NCBI RefSeq assembly: GCF_000733775.1
Contig: NZ_JPOE01000002.1
Span: 2,418,001 to 2,482,000 of the forward strand
Length of the DNA: 64,000 nucleotides
Source: Thiomonas sp. FB-Cd
Lineage (GTDB): Bacteria > Pseudomonadota > Gammaproteobacteria > Burkholderiales > Burkholderiaceae_C
Direction of reading: 5' to 3'
In this document: in pieces, positions 19,356-28,399 of the stretch
Layout: each line of letters opens with the position of its first letter
Position numbering within the stretch: position 1 is the first letter of the stretch
Notes under the pieces: generated by a model
Told to the model about the DNA's origin: nothing
Databases searched by the model: none
Seen by the model: the letters and a program-made list of their open reading frames with translations, nothing else
Program-made: the position numbers and the translations under genes

Positions 19356-19823
19356 TTACTTATGGCAGTCGCCTTGCCCAGAGGCCATGCCGCGCGACCC
19401 ACCATCGCAGATAGTTCCGGTATTATTCCATGTCATCGCCGTTTGACCCATGGTGGCAGTGTCAACCACCGTCAAATTGTTGCCCTTGGTATCCGTGGCC
19501 AAGCTACTCGCGTTAATGACAAGACCCGTGTTTGTACCCGCAGCAGGAGCGGTAAGTGTAGGTGTAATTAAGTTCGCTGACGCTGTGATCGTAGGAACGC
19601 CATTCTGACCTTGTGTCCCGCAAGCCGACAAGGTCCCTGTAGTCTGCGCGCATATACCTAAGGCCGTCTTGAGCGGATCAAGCTCGGACATGGTGGCTGC
19701 AGCGTGAGCGCGACTCGTGTAGTTGCTGTACTGCGGAATCGCGATCGCCGCCAAAATGCCGATGATCGCCACAACGATCATCAATTCAATCAGGGTGAAA
19801 CCCTGTTGGATTTGCTTCTTCAT
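19356..19823 (-). CDS. pilA: Major type IV pilin PilA
   Basis: A 155-residue pilin. The leader MKKQIQQG is followed by [27 protein letters not shown] in pieces typical of type IVa major pilins, with Glu5. Cysteine pairs lie at about residues 60-70 and at the C-terminus (ICDGG and GDC). The ATG at 19823 follows AGGAG. A -24/-12 promoter lies about 110 bp upstream (19932-19947), as for pilA under PilS/PilR control in Pseudomonas. It heads the pilA, glycosylase, pilin, pilC series. Confidence 0.93.
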   Translation of the reverse strand: MKKQIQQGFTLIELMIVVAIIGILAAIAIPQYSNYTSRAHAAATMSELDPLKTALGICAQTTGTLSACGTQGQNGVPTITASANLITPTLTAPAAGTNTGLVINASSLATDTKGNNLTVVDTATMGQTAMTWNNTGTICDGGSRGMASGQGDCHK

Positions 19824-19931
19824 GAAATGCTCCTGGGTTTGAACGGCGTGGCCCATGCGCCAAAATCAAGAAAGCCAGCGCCGGGCCGCGGCTGGGTTGA
19901 AAGCAGTCCCCCCTTGGGGTGATCGTTAGTT

Positions 19932-19947
19932 AGCAGCTTGCATGCCA
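19932..19947 (-). promoter_or_regulatory. Sigma-54 promoter of pilA
   Basis: On the minus strand the site reads TGGCATG, four bases, CTGCT. The GG and GC dinucleotides are separated by exactly 10 bases, as required for RpoN. It places transcription start near 19921 and leaves a leader of about 98 nt before pilA. Sigma-54 with PilR control of pilA is established in Pseudomonas; here it is inferred from sequence. Confidence 0.7.
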
Positions 19948-20108
19948 GCTTGCGATTTGCCGATTTTCGTGAACTGCTTCACACAATTACGCTGAGCCGC
20001 GGGGTCTGGATGCCAATTGAGGGCAGGCTAGTGACGAATTTTGTCGATTTCTCGAAAAAAACGTCAATGTAATTGCGATGCCATCCAAGCACTGCTACCC
20101 ATAGCAAT

Positions 20109-20131
20109 AAAAAGCCCGCCTTACGGCGGGC
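20109..20131 (-). terminator. Rho-independent terminator
   Basis: A 7-bp stem (GCCCGCC / GGCGGGC) with GTAA loop is followed on the minus strand by TTTTTATT. It is the only textbook intrinsic terminator I noticed in this part of the window, and it ends the candidate small RNA. Confidence 0.8.
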
Positions 20132-20169
20132 CAAAGTCCCGGAGATGACTGAACAAGCCAACTTGTTCA
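20109..20169 (-). ncRNA. Candidate sigma-54-dependent small RNA of about 60 nt
   Basis: Downstream of a strong -24/-12 site the minus strand holds a compact RNA-like unit with no reading frame. The predicted first base (about 20169) starts a perfect 8-bp stem (TGAACAAG, loop TTGG, CTTGTTCA; 20150-20169). An 18-nt single-stranded linker follows that contains CUCCGGG. A 7-bp GC-rich terminator stem with a GTAA loop and five T residues closes it (20109-20131). The linker could pair with Shine-Dalgarno sequences; it matches CCC-A-GGAG before pilA with one bulged base. No known RNA family was recognised. The evidence is promoter, structure and terminator in perfect register. Confidence 0.55.
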
Positions 20170-20179
20170 CCGTTGACAA

Positions 20180-20195
20180 AGCATATCGCGTGCCA
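20180..20195 (-). promoter_or_regulatory. Sigma-54 promoter driving the small RNA
   Basis: The minus strand reads TGGCACG, four bases, ATGCT, with GG and GC 10 bases apart. This is closer to the RpoN consensus than the pilA promoter. No protein-coding frame follows it, only the candidate RNA at 20109-20169. Confidence 0.65.
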
Positions 20196-20582
20196 TGTCT
20201 CACCGTGCCAAACTCGGCGCAATCCAGATCGTGGTGTAGGCGATTCACCGTGGCTCCTTGCCCGACGGCAAGGGAGCACTGAAAGCGAAGCAGGGCCATC
20301 GCCGGCGATCAGCAATTATTTCGAGCCTTCTGGATTCCAACGGGTTTGGATCCGCCAAAGCCTACGCCGATGCACGGCAGATAGTCCCCCTGAACGCCTG
20401 CGCCGGATGCGCGCTCAAGCCGCCAGTCGGACTCGTGAGGGCTCAAACCCGCCCAAGACCAAATCGCGCCACATCGATCGCAAACTGACCTAGCACCCTC
20501 ACCGATTGGGCTCGGGAATGGCCCGCGAAACCTTGGATCCTTGGCATAATGCCCCGCGCGCTCGGCGAACGACCCCAGCATC
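20196..20582. other. Gap upstream of the small RNA, no gene seen
   Basis: This stretch lies between the sigma-54 site and the end of the alpha/beta hydrolase gene. It has one hairpin (20252-20277; GCTCCTTGCC pairing with GGCAAGGGAGC with one bulge) without a T-tract. Because sigma-54 promoters need an upstream activator, enhancer sites are expected here, but I could not identify a clear one. No gene or tRNA was recognised. Confidence 0.35.
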
Positions 20583-21446
20583 TCAGGCGCAACGGCCTGT
20601 GTCCGCAGCGAGTTCGATGGCCGCCTTCAGCAGTGCGCCGTCCGGTTGTTCAAGGTCACTCAAAATGTCGAAGTGATTGCGCCACGGCAGAACGGCGAAT
20701 TGGACGGATTCACTGACTGCCTCCAATGCAGCAGCGTACTCGGCGCTCTGACGCTGAAATTCGGGCAATTCTGCCCCACCCACGGCCACAACGGTCGTTG
20801 CGCCAGTGCCGATGCGCAGCCTGGGGCTGCAGGAAGCCACCTCTGCGTCTGTCAGCTGAAGCGCATCATTGAGCGCCCCGCGGGCGATGGGCCCCAGGTC
20901 AAACAGGCCACTGACGCTCAGCACGCCGGCCACTGCCGGATGTTGGCGGTGCATCGCGGCTAAATGGCCACCCGCTGAGTGTCCGGCAAGGACAATGCGC
21001 GGCGCCTCGCCGGGTTTTTGCCCAAGTGTGGGATGGGTCTGGAGCCCGTCGAGAAGACAGCCGATTTCGGCCACGATCTGCGACATGCTGGCCTGGGGCG
21101 CGAGGGTGTATTCGGCCAGAACCACATGCATGCCTGCTGCCAAGGCACCTGCCGCGACGCACGCAAAATCCTCCTTGCTTCGCCACTGCCAATAGCCTCC
21201 GTGGAGAAAGACAAGGACTGGCGCGTCCGTGCCCTCCCGCCACAGGCCGTTTGCGTCAAACCAGTCAAAAACCTGCCTGGGGCGCGGACCGTAGCGGAGG
21301 TTGCGCTTGCAAGCATGGTGCGCATAAACGTCGCGACTACGCTCGAAAAAGCCGTTGAGAAGTTGCTCCGCATTCGGCACGGCCGCGGCGTTGTCGTATG
21401 CGGCCGTGTAGTGCTCGCGGGTGATGAGGGTTGTCGGCTGCGACAT
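20583..21446 (-). CDS. Alpha/beta hydrolase, arylformamidase-like
   Basis: A 287-residue alpha/beta hydrolase. The oxyanion motif HGGYW (about residues 82-86) is the form seen in kynurenine formamidases and related esterases. The nucleophile elbow is GHSAGG (about 157) and the likely catalytic His is in RNHFDIL near the C-terminus. Length and motifs fit the family that opens N-formylkynurenine, but no tryptophan-degradation genes are nearby, so the substrate is open. It is divergent from liuR; the shared 150-bp region could link their control. Confidence 0.8.
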   Translation of the reverse strand: MSQPTTLITREHYTAAYDNAAAVPNAEQLLNGFFERSRDVYAHHACKRNLRYGPRPRQVFDWFDANGLWREGTDAPVLVFLHGGYWQWRSKEDFACVAAGALAAGMHVVLAEYTLAPQASMSQIVAEIGCLLDGLQTHPTLGQKPGEAPRIVLAGHSAGGHLAAMHRQHPAVAGVLSVSGLFDLGPIARGALNDALQLTDAEVASCSPRLRIGTGATTVVAVGGAELPEFQRQSAEYAAALEAVSESVQFAVLPWRNHFDILSDLEQPDGALLKAAIELAADTGRCA

Positions 21447-21596
21447 GCGTGGCCTCTTTGGTGGGTTGGTAAGCCATGAACAATCGCCCGATTGTGCATG
21501 CCCGGCGCCCTCGGCAGAGCAGCATTCGCGCGAGGCCAGGCTGGCTACACTTGACGTATAGGTTAATCAACGTTCACCAAACTCAGCGCTCTGGGC

Positions 21597-21998
21597 ATGG
21601 CCGAATCCACCAAGAACCGCTACACGATCACCGAGCTGGCTCGTGAGTTCGATCTCACGGCACGCGCAATCCGCTTTTATGAAGAGGCCGGGCTCCTCGC
21701 ACCCTTGCGCGAAGGGCGCAAGCGCGTGTACTCCCAGGGCGATCGCACACGCCTCAAACTCACGCAGCGTGGCAAGCGCCTGGGCCTGAGTCTGGCCGAG
21801 ATCCGTGAATTGGTCTTGATGTACGAGTCGCCCCGCGACACCGCACCCCAGCTGCGCCGGTATCTGGATGTGCTGGCTGCGCACCGACACGACATCGAAG
21901 AACGCATGGCGGACCTGCAAGCCACGCTGGACGAGATCAGCAGCTACGAGGCCGAGGCACGCGCGCTGCTCCAACAACACATCCGCCGCGACAGCTGA
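21597..21998 (+). CDS. liuR: MerR-family regulator LiuR
   Basis: A 133-residue MerR-type activator. The N-terminal winged helix reads YTITELAREFDLTARAIRFYEEAGLL, followed by a coiled-coil dimer helix (about residues 80-125). It has no cysteine cluster, so it is not a metal sensor. LiuR is the known regulator of leucine/isovalerate catabolism in many proteobacteria, and the liu genes follow. A matching operator lies at 22029-22049. A weaker half-site (TTGACGT) lies upstream of liuR itself at about 21552, so it may control its own expression. Confidence 0.87.
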   Translation: MAESTKNRYTITELAREFDLTARAIRFYEEAGLLAPLREGRKRVYSQGDRTRLKLTQRGKRLGLSLAEIRELVLMYESPRDTAPQLRRYLDVLAAHRHDIEERMADLQATLDEISSYEAEARALLQQHIRRDS

Positions 21999-22028
21999 AT
22001 GCCCGATCATTGCAACGCCTTGCTATGA

Positions 22029-22049
22029 TTGACGTTAACGTAAACGTCA
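22029..22049 (+). promoter_or_regulatory. Predicted LiuR operator within the liu promoter
   Basis: The inverted repeat TGACGTT, six bases, AACGTCA covers 22030-22049, matching the LiuR-type motif as I recall it. It begins inside a possible -35 (TTGACG, 22029-22034). A weak -10 (GATATC) follows 19 bases later, the long spacer typical of MerR-activated promoters. It lies just before the thioesterase gene that precedes liuA. Confidence 0.7.
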
Positions 22050-22087
22050 CTTTGATATCGAACCATCCGCCTGCGAGTTGCTCCTCC

Positions 22088-22561
22088 ATGCCAACGCCCT
22101 CTGCAAACCACCATCCCAAGCCAGGCACGGGGCTCTCCGCCGCCCGGGACGCGGCCGTTCGGACAAGCTTTGCGCGGCAAGGGCTGATGCACCACTGGGG
22201 CGCGAGCCTCACCGCGCTGGAGCACGGCGCTGCCGAAGTTCGGCTGCCCCACTCCGAGCGCGTGACGCAGCAACAGGGCAGCTTTCACGGTGGAGCCATG
22301 GGAGCGCTCGCCGATATCGCCGGGGGGTACGCCGCCATGACGGTCGCCCCCGAGGGCGTGGAAGTCACCACCGTGGAGTACAAGATCAATTTTCTTGCAG
22401 CGTGCGCGGGTGGGGAACTGGTTGCCCGGGGACGGGTGATTCGCGCCGGCAAGCGCATCATCGTGACCACGGCCGACGTGTTCCACCGCGACGCCGATGG
22501 CCACGAGACCCACTGCGCCACCATGCAGCAAACCATTGTTCCTGTGCCCAAGACCTATTGA
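22088..22561 (+). CDS. PaaI-type hotdog thioesterase
   Basis: A 157-residue hotdog-fold protein of the PaaI thioesterase group, which hydrolyses acyl-CoA. The central helix region reads QQQGSFHGGAMGALADIAGGYAA, the usual PaaI motif with HGG. It is the first gene behind the LiuR operator and 61 bp before liuA, so it likely releases or salvages CoA from a branched acyl intermediate; the substrate is inferred. The ATG at 22088 is chosen because the operator and promoter lie upstream of it, even though the frame is open further 5'. No strong ribosome-binding site is seen. Confidence 0.82.
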   Translation: MPTPSANHHPKPGTGLSAARDAAVRTSFARQGLMHHWGASLTALEHGAAEVRLPHSERVTQQQGSFHGGAMGALADIAGGYAAMTVAPEGVEVTTVEYKINFLAACAGGELVARGRVIRAGKRIIVTTADVFHRDADGHETHCATMQQTIVPVPKTY

Positions 22562-22622
22562 CTGCATCCGGCCCGTCAATGCCGAACGCATCCCGACACA
22601 ATGATGACAAGGAGACACTGCC

Positions 22623-23801
22623 ATGAACCTGCCCGGACTGGATTTTCAACTTGGTGAGGACATCGGCGCGCTGCGCGAAGCCGTGCGCGACTTCGCCCAG
22701 GCGGAGATTGCTCCGCGCGCCGCCGAGATCGACCGCAGCGACCAGTTCCCGATGGACCTGTGGCGCAAGTTCGGCGCGCTCGGTCTGCTGGGGGTCACCG
22801 TGCCCGAGTCGGATGGCGGCAGCGGCATGGGCTATCTGGCCCATATGGTTGCGATGGAGGAAATCTCCCGCGCCAGCGCCTCCGTGGCGTTGAGCTATGG
22901 CGCGCACTCGAACCTGTGCGTCAACCAGGTCCGTCGCAATGGCAATGCAGATCAAAAGCGCCGCTATCTGCCCAGGCTGCTTTCCGGCGAGCACGTCGGG
23001 GCGCTTGCGATGAGCGAACCCGGTGCGGGATCGGACGTGGTGAGCATGAAGCTGCGCGCCGACAAAAAGGGCGATCGCTACGTGCTCAGCGGCACGAAAA
23101 TGTGGATCACCAATGGGCCGGATGCCGACGTCCTGGTGGTCTACGCCAAAACCGACCCGCAAGCGGGCAGCAAAGGCATCACGGCCTTCATCGTCGAAAA
23201 GGGGTTCAAGGGCTTTTCAGTGGCGCAAAAGCTCGACAAGCTCGGCATGCGCGGCAGCCATACCGGGGAGCTCGTGTTCCAGGACGTGGAGGTTCCGGCC
23301 GAAAGCGTCCTCGGCACCGTGGGCGCAGGTGCGAAGGTGCTGATGAGCGGACTGGACTACGAGCGCGCGGTTCTGGCCGGCGGCCCCGTGGGCATCATGC
23401 AGGCCGTGATGGACAGCGTCGTGCCCTACGTGCATGAGCGCAGGCAGTTCGGCCAGGCCATTGGCGAATTCCAGCTCATCCAGGGCAAGCTCGCCGACAT
23501 GTACACCGTGCTGCAAGCCGCGCGCAGCCTGCTGTACACCGTGGGCAAGAATCTGGACGCCCTCGGCGATGGCCACAGCCGCCAGGTGCGCAAGGACTGC
23601 GCGGCGGTGATCCTGTGGTGCGCCGAAAAAGCCACCTGGATGGCCGGCGAAGGCATCCAGGTCTTCGGCGGCAACGGCTACATCAACGACTATCCGCTGG
23701 GGCGCCTGTGGCGCGATGCCAAGCTGTATGAGATTGGCGCTGGCACCTCGGAGATCCGCCGCATGCTCATCGGCCGGGAGCTGTTTGCGGAGACGCGGTG
23801 A
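22623..23801 (+). CDS. liuA: Isovaleryl-CoA dehydrogenase
   Basis: A 392-residue FAD acyl-CoA dehydrogenase that oxidises isovaleryl-CoA to 3-methylcrotonyl-Co[17 protein letters not shown] and [17 protein letters not shown] are family FAD motifs. The catalytic Glu of isovaleryl-CoA dehydrogenases lies in [11 protein letters not shown] (about residue 247), as here, rather than in the C-terminal EG(T)S site of other family members, where this protein has [16 protein letters not shown] precedes the ATG. It is under the LiuR operator with the thioesterase. Confidence 0.95.
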   Translation: MNLPGLDFQLGEDIGALREAVRDFAQAEIAPRAAEIDRSDQFPMDLWRKFGALGLLGVTVPESDGGSGMGYLAHMVAMEEISRASASVALSYGAHSNLCVNQVRRNGNADQKRRYLPRLLSGEHVGALAMSEPGAGSDVVSMKLRADKKGDRYVLSGTKMWITNGPDADVLVVYAKTDPQAGSKGITAFIVEKGFKGFSVAQKLDKLGMRGSHTGELVFQDVEVPAESVLGTVGAGAKVLMSGLDYERAVLAGGPVGIMQAVMDSVVPYVHERRQFGQAIGEFQLIQGKLADMYTVLQAARSLLYTVGKNLDALGDGHSRQVRKDCAAVILWCAEKATWMAGEGIQVFGGNGYINDYPLGRLWRDAKLYEIGAGTSEIRRMLIGRELFAETR

Positions 23802-23828
23802 TGCGCATGGGCCGGCCCCGGCTTGCTG

Positions 23829-23854
23829 CACCTGCCGCCAAGGCGCGGCAGGTG
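23829..23854. terminator. Perfect 10-bp hairpin between convergent genes
   Basis: CACCTGCCGC and GCGGCAGGTG flank a 6-nt loop between the end of liuA and the end of the convergent aminotransferase gene. There is no T-tract. It is a candidate bidirectional terminator of the same style as the hairpins at 6037 and 52629. Confidence 0.45.
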
Positions 23855-23866
23855 ACTCCCGCTCGC

Positions 23867-25030
23867 TCAGGCGTGTTGAGGCTGTGCCTGCGCAAGAAGC
23901 TTCAGGCCCACGGCGTCGAAGGCTGCGTCGATGCGCGCCACGGCGCCGGGCACGTCCTTCCATTTATCCAGGCCGAAGAGGCCGATGCGGAACGTCTTGA
24001 AGTCCGGCCCTTCGTCGCATGCCAGCGGAACACCGGCGGCAATCTGCACCCCGGCGGCGACAAACTTCTTCGTATTCTGAATCTCGGCATCCCGCGTGTA
24101 GCTGACCACGACGCCCGGCGACTGAAAGCCAGCGGCGGCCACACTCTTGACGCCGCGGCGAGCCAGGGAGGCGCGCACCTTGGTGCCCAGTTCGATTTGC
24201 GCGGCTTTGAGCGCGGGCAAACCGAACGCAAAGGCCTCCTGCATCACGTCGCGCACCTGCACCAGCGCGTCGGTGGGCATCGTGGCGTGGTAAGCGTGGC
24301 CACCGCCTTCATACGCCTGCATGATCTGGTGCCATTTCTTCAGATCACAGGAAAAACTGTCGCTTTGCGTGGCAGCCAGCCGCTCGAGCGCGCGGCTGCT
24401 GAGCATGGCAAAGCCCGCACATGGGGTGCCGCTCCAGCCCTTTTGCGGGGCCGAGACGAGCACGTCCACGCCGAGCGCTTTCATGTCCACCCACATCGCG
24501 CCCGAGGCGATGCAGTCGAGCACGAACAAGGCGCCCACCGCGTGCGCCGCGTCCGCCAAGGCCTTCAGATAGTCGTCGGGAAGAATCATCCCGGCGGACG
24601 TTTCCACGTGCGGGGCGAACACGACCGCGGGCTTGTCGCGCCGGATCGCGGCCACGACGTCGTCGATCGGTGCCGGCGCGAAGGGGGCTTCGGCGTCGTC
24701 GGCCGTTCGCTGCGCCTTGAGCACGGTCATGTGCTGGGTGAGCTTGCCGGCTTCGATGATCTGCGACCAGCGGTAGCTGAACCAGCCGTTGCGCACCACG
24801 ACCACCGGCGCGCCCTGCACGAACTGCCGGGCCACCGCCTCCATCGCGAAGGTCCCGCTGCCAGGCACGATGACCGCCGCGTCAGCCGCATAGGCCTCCT
24901 TCAGCATGGACGACAGATCGACCATCGCGCGCTGGAAACGGCGGGCCATGTGGTTGAGCGCGCGGTCCGTGTAGACCACGGAATATTCCAGCAGGCCCTC
25001 GGGGTCGACAGTGGGGAGCAATCCGGGCAT
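23867..25030 (-). CDS. Class V aminotransferase (alanine-glyoxylate aminotransferase-like)
   Basis: A 387-residue PLP enzyme of aminotransferase class V, related to alanine-glyoxylate and serine-glyoxylate/pyruvate aminotransferases. The PLP lysine is in SAPQKGWSG (about residue 201) and the aspartate pairing with PLP nitrogen is in FVLDCIASGAMW (about 175). GSGTFAMEAVARQ marks the phosphate-binding region. It is on the opposite strand to the liu genes, divergent from aceK. Conversion of glyoxylate to glycine would complement the glyoxylate bypass, but that link is inference. Confidence 0.88.
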   Translation of the reverse strand: MPGLLPTVDPEGLLEYSVVYTDRALNHMARRFQRAMVDLSSMLKEAYAADAAVIVPGSGTFAMEAVARQFVQGAPVVVVRNGWFSYRWSQIIEAGKLTQHMTVLKAQRTADDAEAPFAPAPIDDVVAAIRRDKPAVVFAPHVETSAGMILPDDYLKALADAAHAVGALFVLDCIASGAMWVDMKALGVDVLVSAPQKGWSGTPCAGFAMLSSRALERLAATQSDSFSCDLKKWHQIMQAYEGGGHAYHATMPTDALVQVRDVMQEAFAFGLPALKAAQIELGTKVRASLARRGVKSVAAAGFQSPGVVVSYTRDAEIQNTKKFVAAGVQIAAGVPLACDEGPDFKTFRIGLFGLDKWKDVPGAVARIDAAFDAVGLKLLAQAQPQHA

Positions 25031-25242
25031 GAAGCGTCTCCTGAAACGTGGACGGTTGGGAGCGCGACGCCTCGATCATGCACGATGCGTGATGCATGGT
25101 TGGGCGCCGGCACGCGACACGGCGGCCGCGAACGGAAAACGAGCCTAGCACGCGTGCGGCTCGCGCGCATCCCGGCCCGCCCTGTTCGGGGTCGCGCGCC
25201 GGAGGTAAAGTGGGCAGCTCCGTGTTCCCGAGCGAGCGCCCG

Positions 25243-27111
25243 ATGAACCAGTTTCCTCCCCGCCTGGACTCGCAGGTGGCTTTCGCCATCGCGCGCGCCA
25301 TGCTCGACGGCTTCAACAAGCATTACCGACTGTTTCGCGAAGTCAGCCGCGAGGCCAAGGCACGCTTCGAGGCCGCTGACTGGGCCGGGCAGCAACGCGC
25401 GCAGCGCGAACGCATCGCGTTTTACGACACGCGGGTGGACGAGGCCACCGAGCGGCTGCAGACCGAGTTTGACGCGGGGCACCTGGACACCGAAATCTGG
25501 CACCAGGCCAAACTGCACTACATCGGTTTGCTGACCAACCACCTGCAGCCCGAGCTTGCGGAGACGTTTTTCAACTCGGTCACGACGAAGATCCTGCACC
25601 GCCGGCATTTCCACAACGACATCCTGTTCGTGCGCCCGGCCATCTCCACCGAGTACATCGAGTACGACGAACCGGCTGCGCAACCTACCTTCCGCGCCTA
25701 CTACCCCACGCACGACAGCCTGCGCGAGACGCTCACGCGCATCATCCACAATTTTCAGCTCCAGCGCCCGTTCGAGGACCTGGAGCGCGACATCGGGCTC
25801 GTGCTCCAGGCCGTGCAGCAGCGTCTGCAAGGCGCGCGGCTGCGCAGCAACTTCCAGATCCAGGTCCTGTCATCCCTCTTCTACCGCAACAAGGGCGCCT
25901 ACGTGGTGGGCCGGATCATCAACGGCTTCTGGGAATTTCCCCTGACCCTGCCCATCCTGCACAACGAGCGCGGCCAGCTCATCATCGACACCGCGCTGCT
26001 GCATGAGGACGACCTGCTGCTGGTGTTCTCGTTTGCCCGCGCCTATTTCATGGTGGACATGGCCGTGCCCTCGGCCTACGTGCAGTTCCTGCGCAGCCTC
26101 ATGCCGCGCAAGCCGCGCTCGGAGCTGTACAGCGCGCTGGGCCTGGCCAAGCAAGGCAAGACCCTGTTCTACCGGGACTTCCTCTACCACCTGCGGCATT
26201 CAAGCGACCGCTTCACCACGGCGCCCGGCATCAGGGGCATGGTGATGCTGGTGTTCACCCTGCCCTCGTTTCCCTTTGTCTTCAAGGTCATCCGCGACTT
26301 CTACCCCGCACCCAAGGACACCACGCGCGAGAAGATCAAGGCCAAGTATCTGCTGGTCAAGCAGCATGACCGCGTGGGGCGCATGGCCGACACGCTGGAG
26401 TATTCCAACGTGGCCTTTCCGCGCGAGCGTTTCGACCCCGAGCTCGTCGCCGAGCTCAAGGCCACCTGCGCCTCGCAACTGGAAGAGGACGGCAACCTGC
26501 TGGTCATCCGCCACTGCTACATCGAGCGACGCATGATTCCGCTCAACATCTACCTGCAGGAAGCCACGCCCGGGCAGCTCGAAGCCGCGGTGATCGATTA
26601 CGGCAACGCCATCAAGGATCTGGTAGCGGCCAACATCTTCCCCGGCGACATGCTGTGGAAGAACTTCGGCATCACGCGTCACGGCAAGGTCGTGTTCTAC
26701 GACTACGACGAAATCGAGTACATGACCGACTGCAATTTCCGCCGCGTCCCGCCCGCTCGCTGCGAGGAGGACGAAATGGCGGCCGAACCCTGGTATCCCG
26801 TCGGTGCCCACGATATCTTCCCGGAAACTTTCGGCACCTTCCTGCTTGGCAACCCCCAGGTGCGCGCGGTCTTCATGCGCCACCATGCCGACCTGCTCGA
26901 CGCCGCCTACTGGCAGGCGCAGCAGCAGCGCACGCGTGAAGGCCATGTGTTCGACGTCTTTCCCTATGACACGAGCCGACGCTTCATCCATGGCGCGGCG
27001 CACGCGTCACCTTCCCCATCCGACGGCGAGTCCGGGCCCAGCCAGGCTGGCGCACCGGCTCCATCCTCGCCAGGATCCTTACAACCCACAACCCTTCTGG
27101 AGGTCTCATGA
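25243..27111 (+). CDS. aceK: Isocitrate dehydrogenase kinase/phosphatase
   Basis: A 622-residue AceK, which phosphorylates and dephosphorylates isocitrate dehydrogenase to switch carbon between the TCA cycle and the glyoxylate shunt. The ATP-site region reads [19 protein letters not shown], with the kinase lysine in VFKVIRD. The catalytic segment [13 protein letters not shown] and the metal-binding [10 protein letters not shown] are intact. The C-terminus carries about 40 extra Pro/Ser-rich residues not expected in the family, running into the next gene (ATGA overlap with the thiolase). The ATG at 25243 ([10 protein letters not shown]) matches family N-termini. Embedding in a liu cluster fits, as leucine breakdown yields acetyl-CoA. 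Confidence 0.93.
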   Translation: MNQFPPRLDSQVAFAIARAMLDGFNKHYRLFREVSREAKARFEAADWAGQQRAQRERIAFYDTRVDEATERLQTEFDAGHLDTEIWHQAKLHYIGLLTNHLQPELAETFFNSVTTKILHRRHFHNDILFVRPAISTEYIEYDEPAAQPTFRAYYPTHDSLRETLTRIIHNFQLQRPFEDLERDIGLVLQAVQQRLQGARLRSNFQIQVLSSLFYRNKGAYVVGRIINGFWEFPLTLPILHNERGQLIIDTALLHEDDLLLVFSFARAYFMVDMAVPSAYVQFLRSLMPRKPRSELYSALGLAKQGKTLFYRDFLYHLRHSSDRFTTAPGIRGMVMLVFTLPSFPFVFKVIRDFYPAPKDTTREKIKAKYLLVKQHDRVGRMADTLEYSNVAFPRERFDPELVAELKATCASQLEEDGNLLVIRHCYIERRMIPLNIYLQEATPGQLEAAVIDYGNAIKDLVAANIFPGDMLWKNFGITRHGKVVFYDYDEIEYMTDCNFRRVPPARCEEDEMAAEPWYPVGAHDIFPETFGTFLLGNPQVRAVFMRHHADLLDAAYWQAQQQRTREGHVFDVFPYDTSRRFIHGAAHASPSPSDGESGPSQAGAPAPSSPGSLQPTTLLEVS

Positions 27112-28289
27112 ATGCCGATCCCATTGTCATTGTTTCCGCCGCGCGCACGCCCATCGGCGGCCTGCTCGGCGACTTCGCGTCCGTTCCTGCCTGGCAGCTC
27201 GGCGCTGCGGCCATTCGCGCCGCGGTGCAGCGCTCGGGAGTCGCGAGCGACGCGGTGGATGAAGTCCTCATGGGCAACTGCCTCATGGCCGGGCAGGGCC
27301 AGGCTCCGGCACGCCAGGCCGCGCTTGCCGCGGGCCTTCCGCAGTCGGCCGGTGCCGTGACCCTGTCCAAGATGTGCGGCTCGGGCATGCGCGCCATGAT
27401 GTTCGCCCATGACATGCTGAGCGTGGGCTCGGCCTCCGTGCTGGTGGCCGGCGGCATGGAGAGCATGACCAACGCGCCGCACCTGGCTTTCGTGCGCAAG
27501 GGGGTCAAGTACGGACTGACGCAGTTCTACGATCACATGGCCCTGGACGGCCTGGAAGACGCCTACGACCGCGGCAAGGCCATGGGCGTGTTCGCCGAGA
27601 GCTGCGTGGCGAAATACAGCTTCACGCGCGAAGCCATGGACGCCTTCGCCATTGCCTCCACCGAGCGCAGCAAAAAGGCCAACGAGGATGGCAGCTTCAA
27701 CTGGGAGATGGCGCCCGTGACGGTGGCTGGGCGCGGCGGCGATGTGCAGATCAGCCGCGACGAGCAGCCATTCAAGGCCAAGCTGGACAAGATTCCGGGG
27801 CTCAAGCCGGCCTTCAAGAAGGACGGCAGCATCACAGCGGCCACCTCCTCGAGCATTTCCGATGGCGCCGCCGCGCTCGTGTTGATGCGCCAGTCCACGG
27901 CGCAGCGCCTGGGTTGCACGCCCCTTGCGCGCATCGCAGCGCACGCGGTGCACGCGCAGGCGCCCGAGTGGTTCACCACGGCACCCGTGGGCGCCATCCA
28001 CAAGGTGCTGGGCAAGGCCGAATGGCAGGCCAAGGATGTCGATCTGTGGGAGGTCAACGAGGCCTTTGCCGCCGTGACCATGGCAGCCATGCACGAATTC
28101 AGCCTGCCGCACGACATCGTCAATGTGCACGGCGGGGCGGTCGCACTGGGTCATCCGATCGGCGCCAGCGGTGCGCGCATCGTCGTCACGCTGCTGGGCG
28201 CGCTGCGCACGAGGGGCCTTAAAAAGGGCGTGGCCGCCTTGTGCATTGGCGGCGGCGAAGCCACGGCCATGGCCGTGGAGCTTCTGTGA
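27108..28289 (+). CDS. Acetyl-CoA C-acyltransferase (thiolase)
   Basis: A 393-residue thiolase. The active-site Cys is in KMCGSGM (about residue 88), the His in [16 protein letters not shown] (about 350) and the second Cys in CIGGGEATA (about 380). The family splits or forms acetoacetyl-CoA; in a leucine pathway it would cleave acetoacetyl-CoA to two acetyl-CoA. The start overlaps the aceK stop (ATGA), so the two are co-translated. A TnpB element lies directly downstream and separates it from ridA. Confidence 0.93.
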   Translation: MNADPIVIVSAARTPIGGLLGDFASVPAWQLGAAAIRAAVQRSGVASDAVDEVLMGNCLMAGQGQAPARQAALAAGLPQSAGAVTLSKMCGSGMRAMMFAHDMLSVGSASVLVAGGMESMTNAPHLAFVRKGVKYGLTQFYDHMALDGLEDAYDRGKAMGVFAESCVAKYSFTREAMDAFAIASTERSKKANEDGSFNWEMAPVTVAGRGGDVQISRDEQPFKAKLDKIPGLKPAFKKDGSITAATSSSISDGAAALVLMRQSTAQRLGCTPLARIAAHAVHAQAPEWFTTAPVGAIHKVLGKAEWQAKDVDLWEVNEAFAAVTMAAMHEFSLPHDIVNVHGGAVALGHPIGASGARIVVTLLGALRTRGLKKGVAALCIGGGEATAMAVELL

Positions 28290-28361
28290 CCCGATGCGCG
28301 ACAGGCCCGGTCCTTCAGTGCGGGGAAGGACAGGGCCGATGCCACAGGCATCCATCTTTGC

Positions 28362-28390
28362 TTGAAGTGACGCCGTATGCGCTGTATATT
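28362..28390 (+). promoter_or_regulatory. Promoter of the first tnpB
   Basis: TTGAAG at 28362-28367, a 17-base spacer, and TATATT at 28385-28390. The tnpB start codon follows only 9 bases later, so the mRNA is nearly leaderless. Confidence 0.55.
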
Positions 28391-28399
28391 CACCCAGTC

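Noticed and set aside
20252..20277. Hairpin upstream of the small RNA
   Set aside because: No T-tract and a bulge; could be a regulator site, but nothing supports a specific role.
20280..20480. Possible tRNA in the gap before the alpha/beta hydrolase
   Set aside because: No T-loop, anticodon stem or acceptor pairing could be found.
21552..21577. Possible second LiuR operator before liuR
   Set aside because: One good half-site (TTGACGT), but the other half has an extra base; too weak to list separately.
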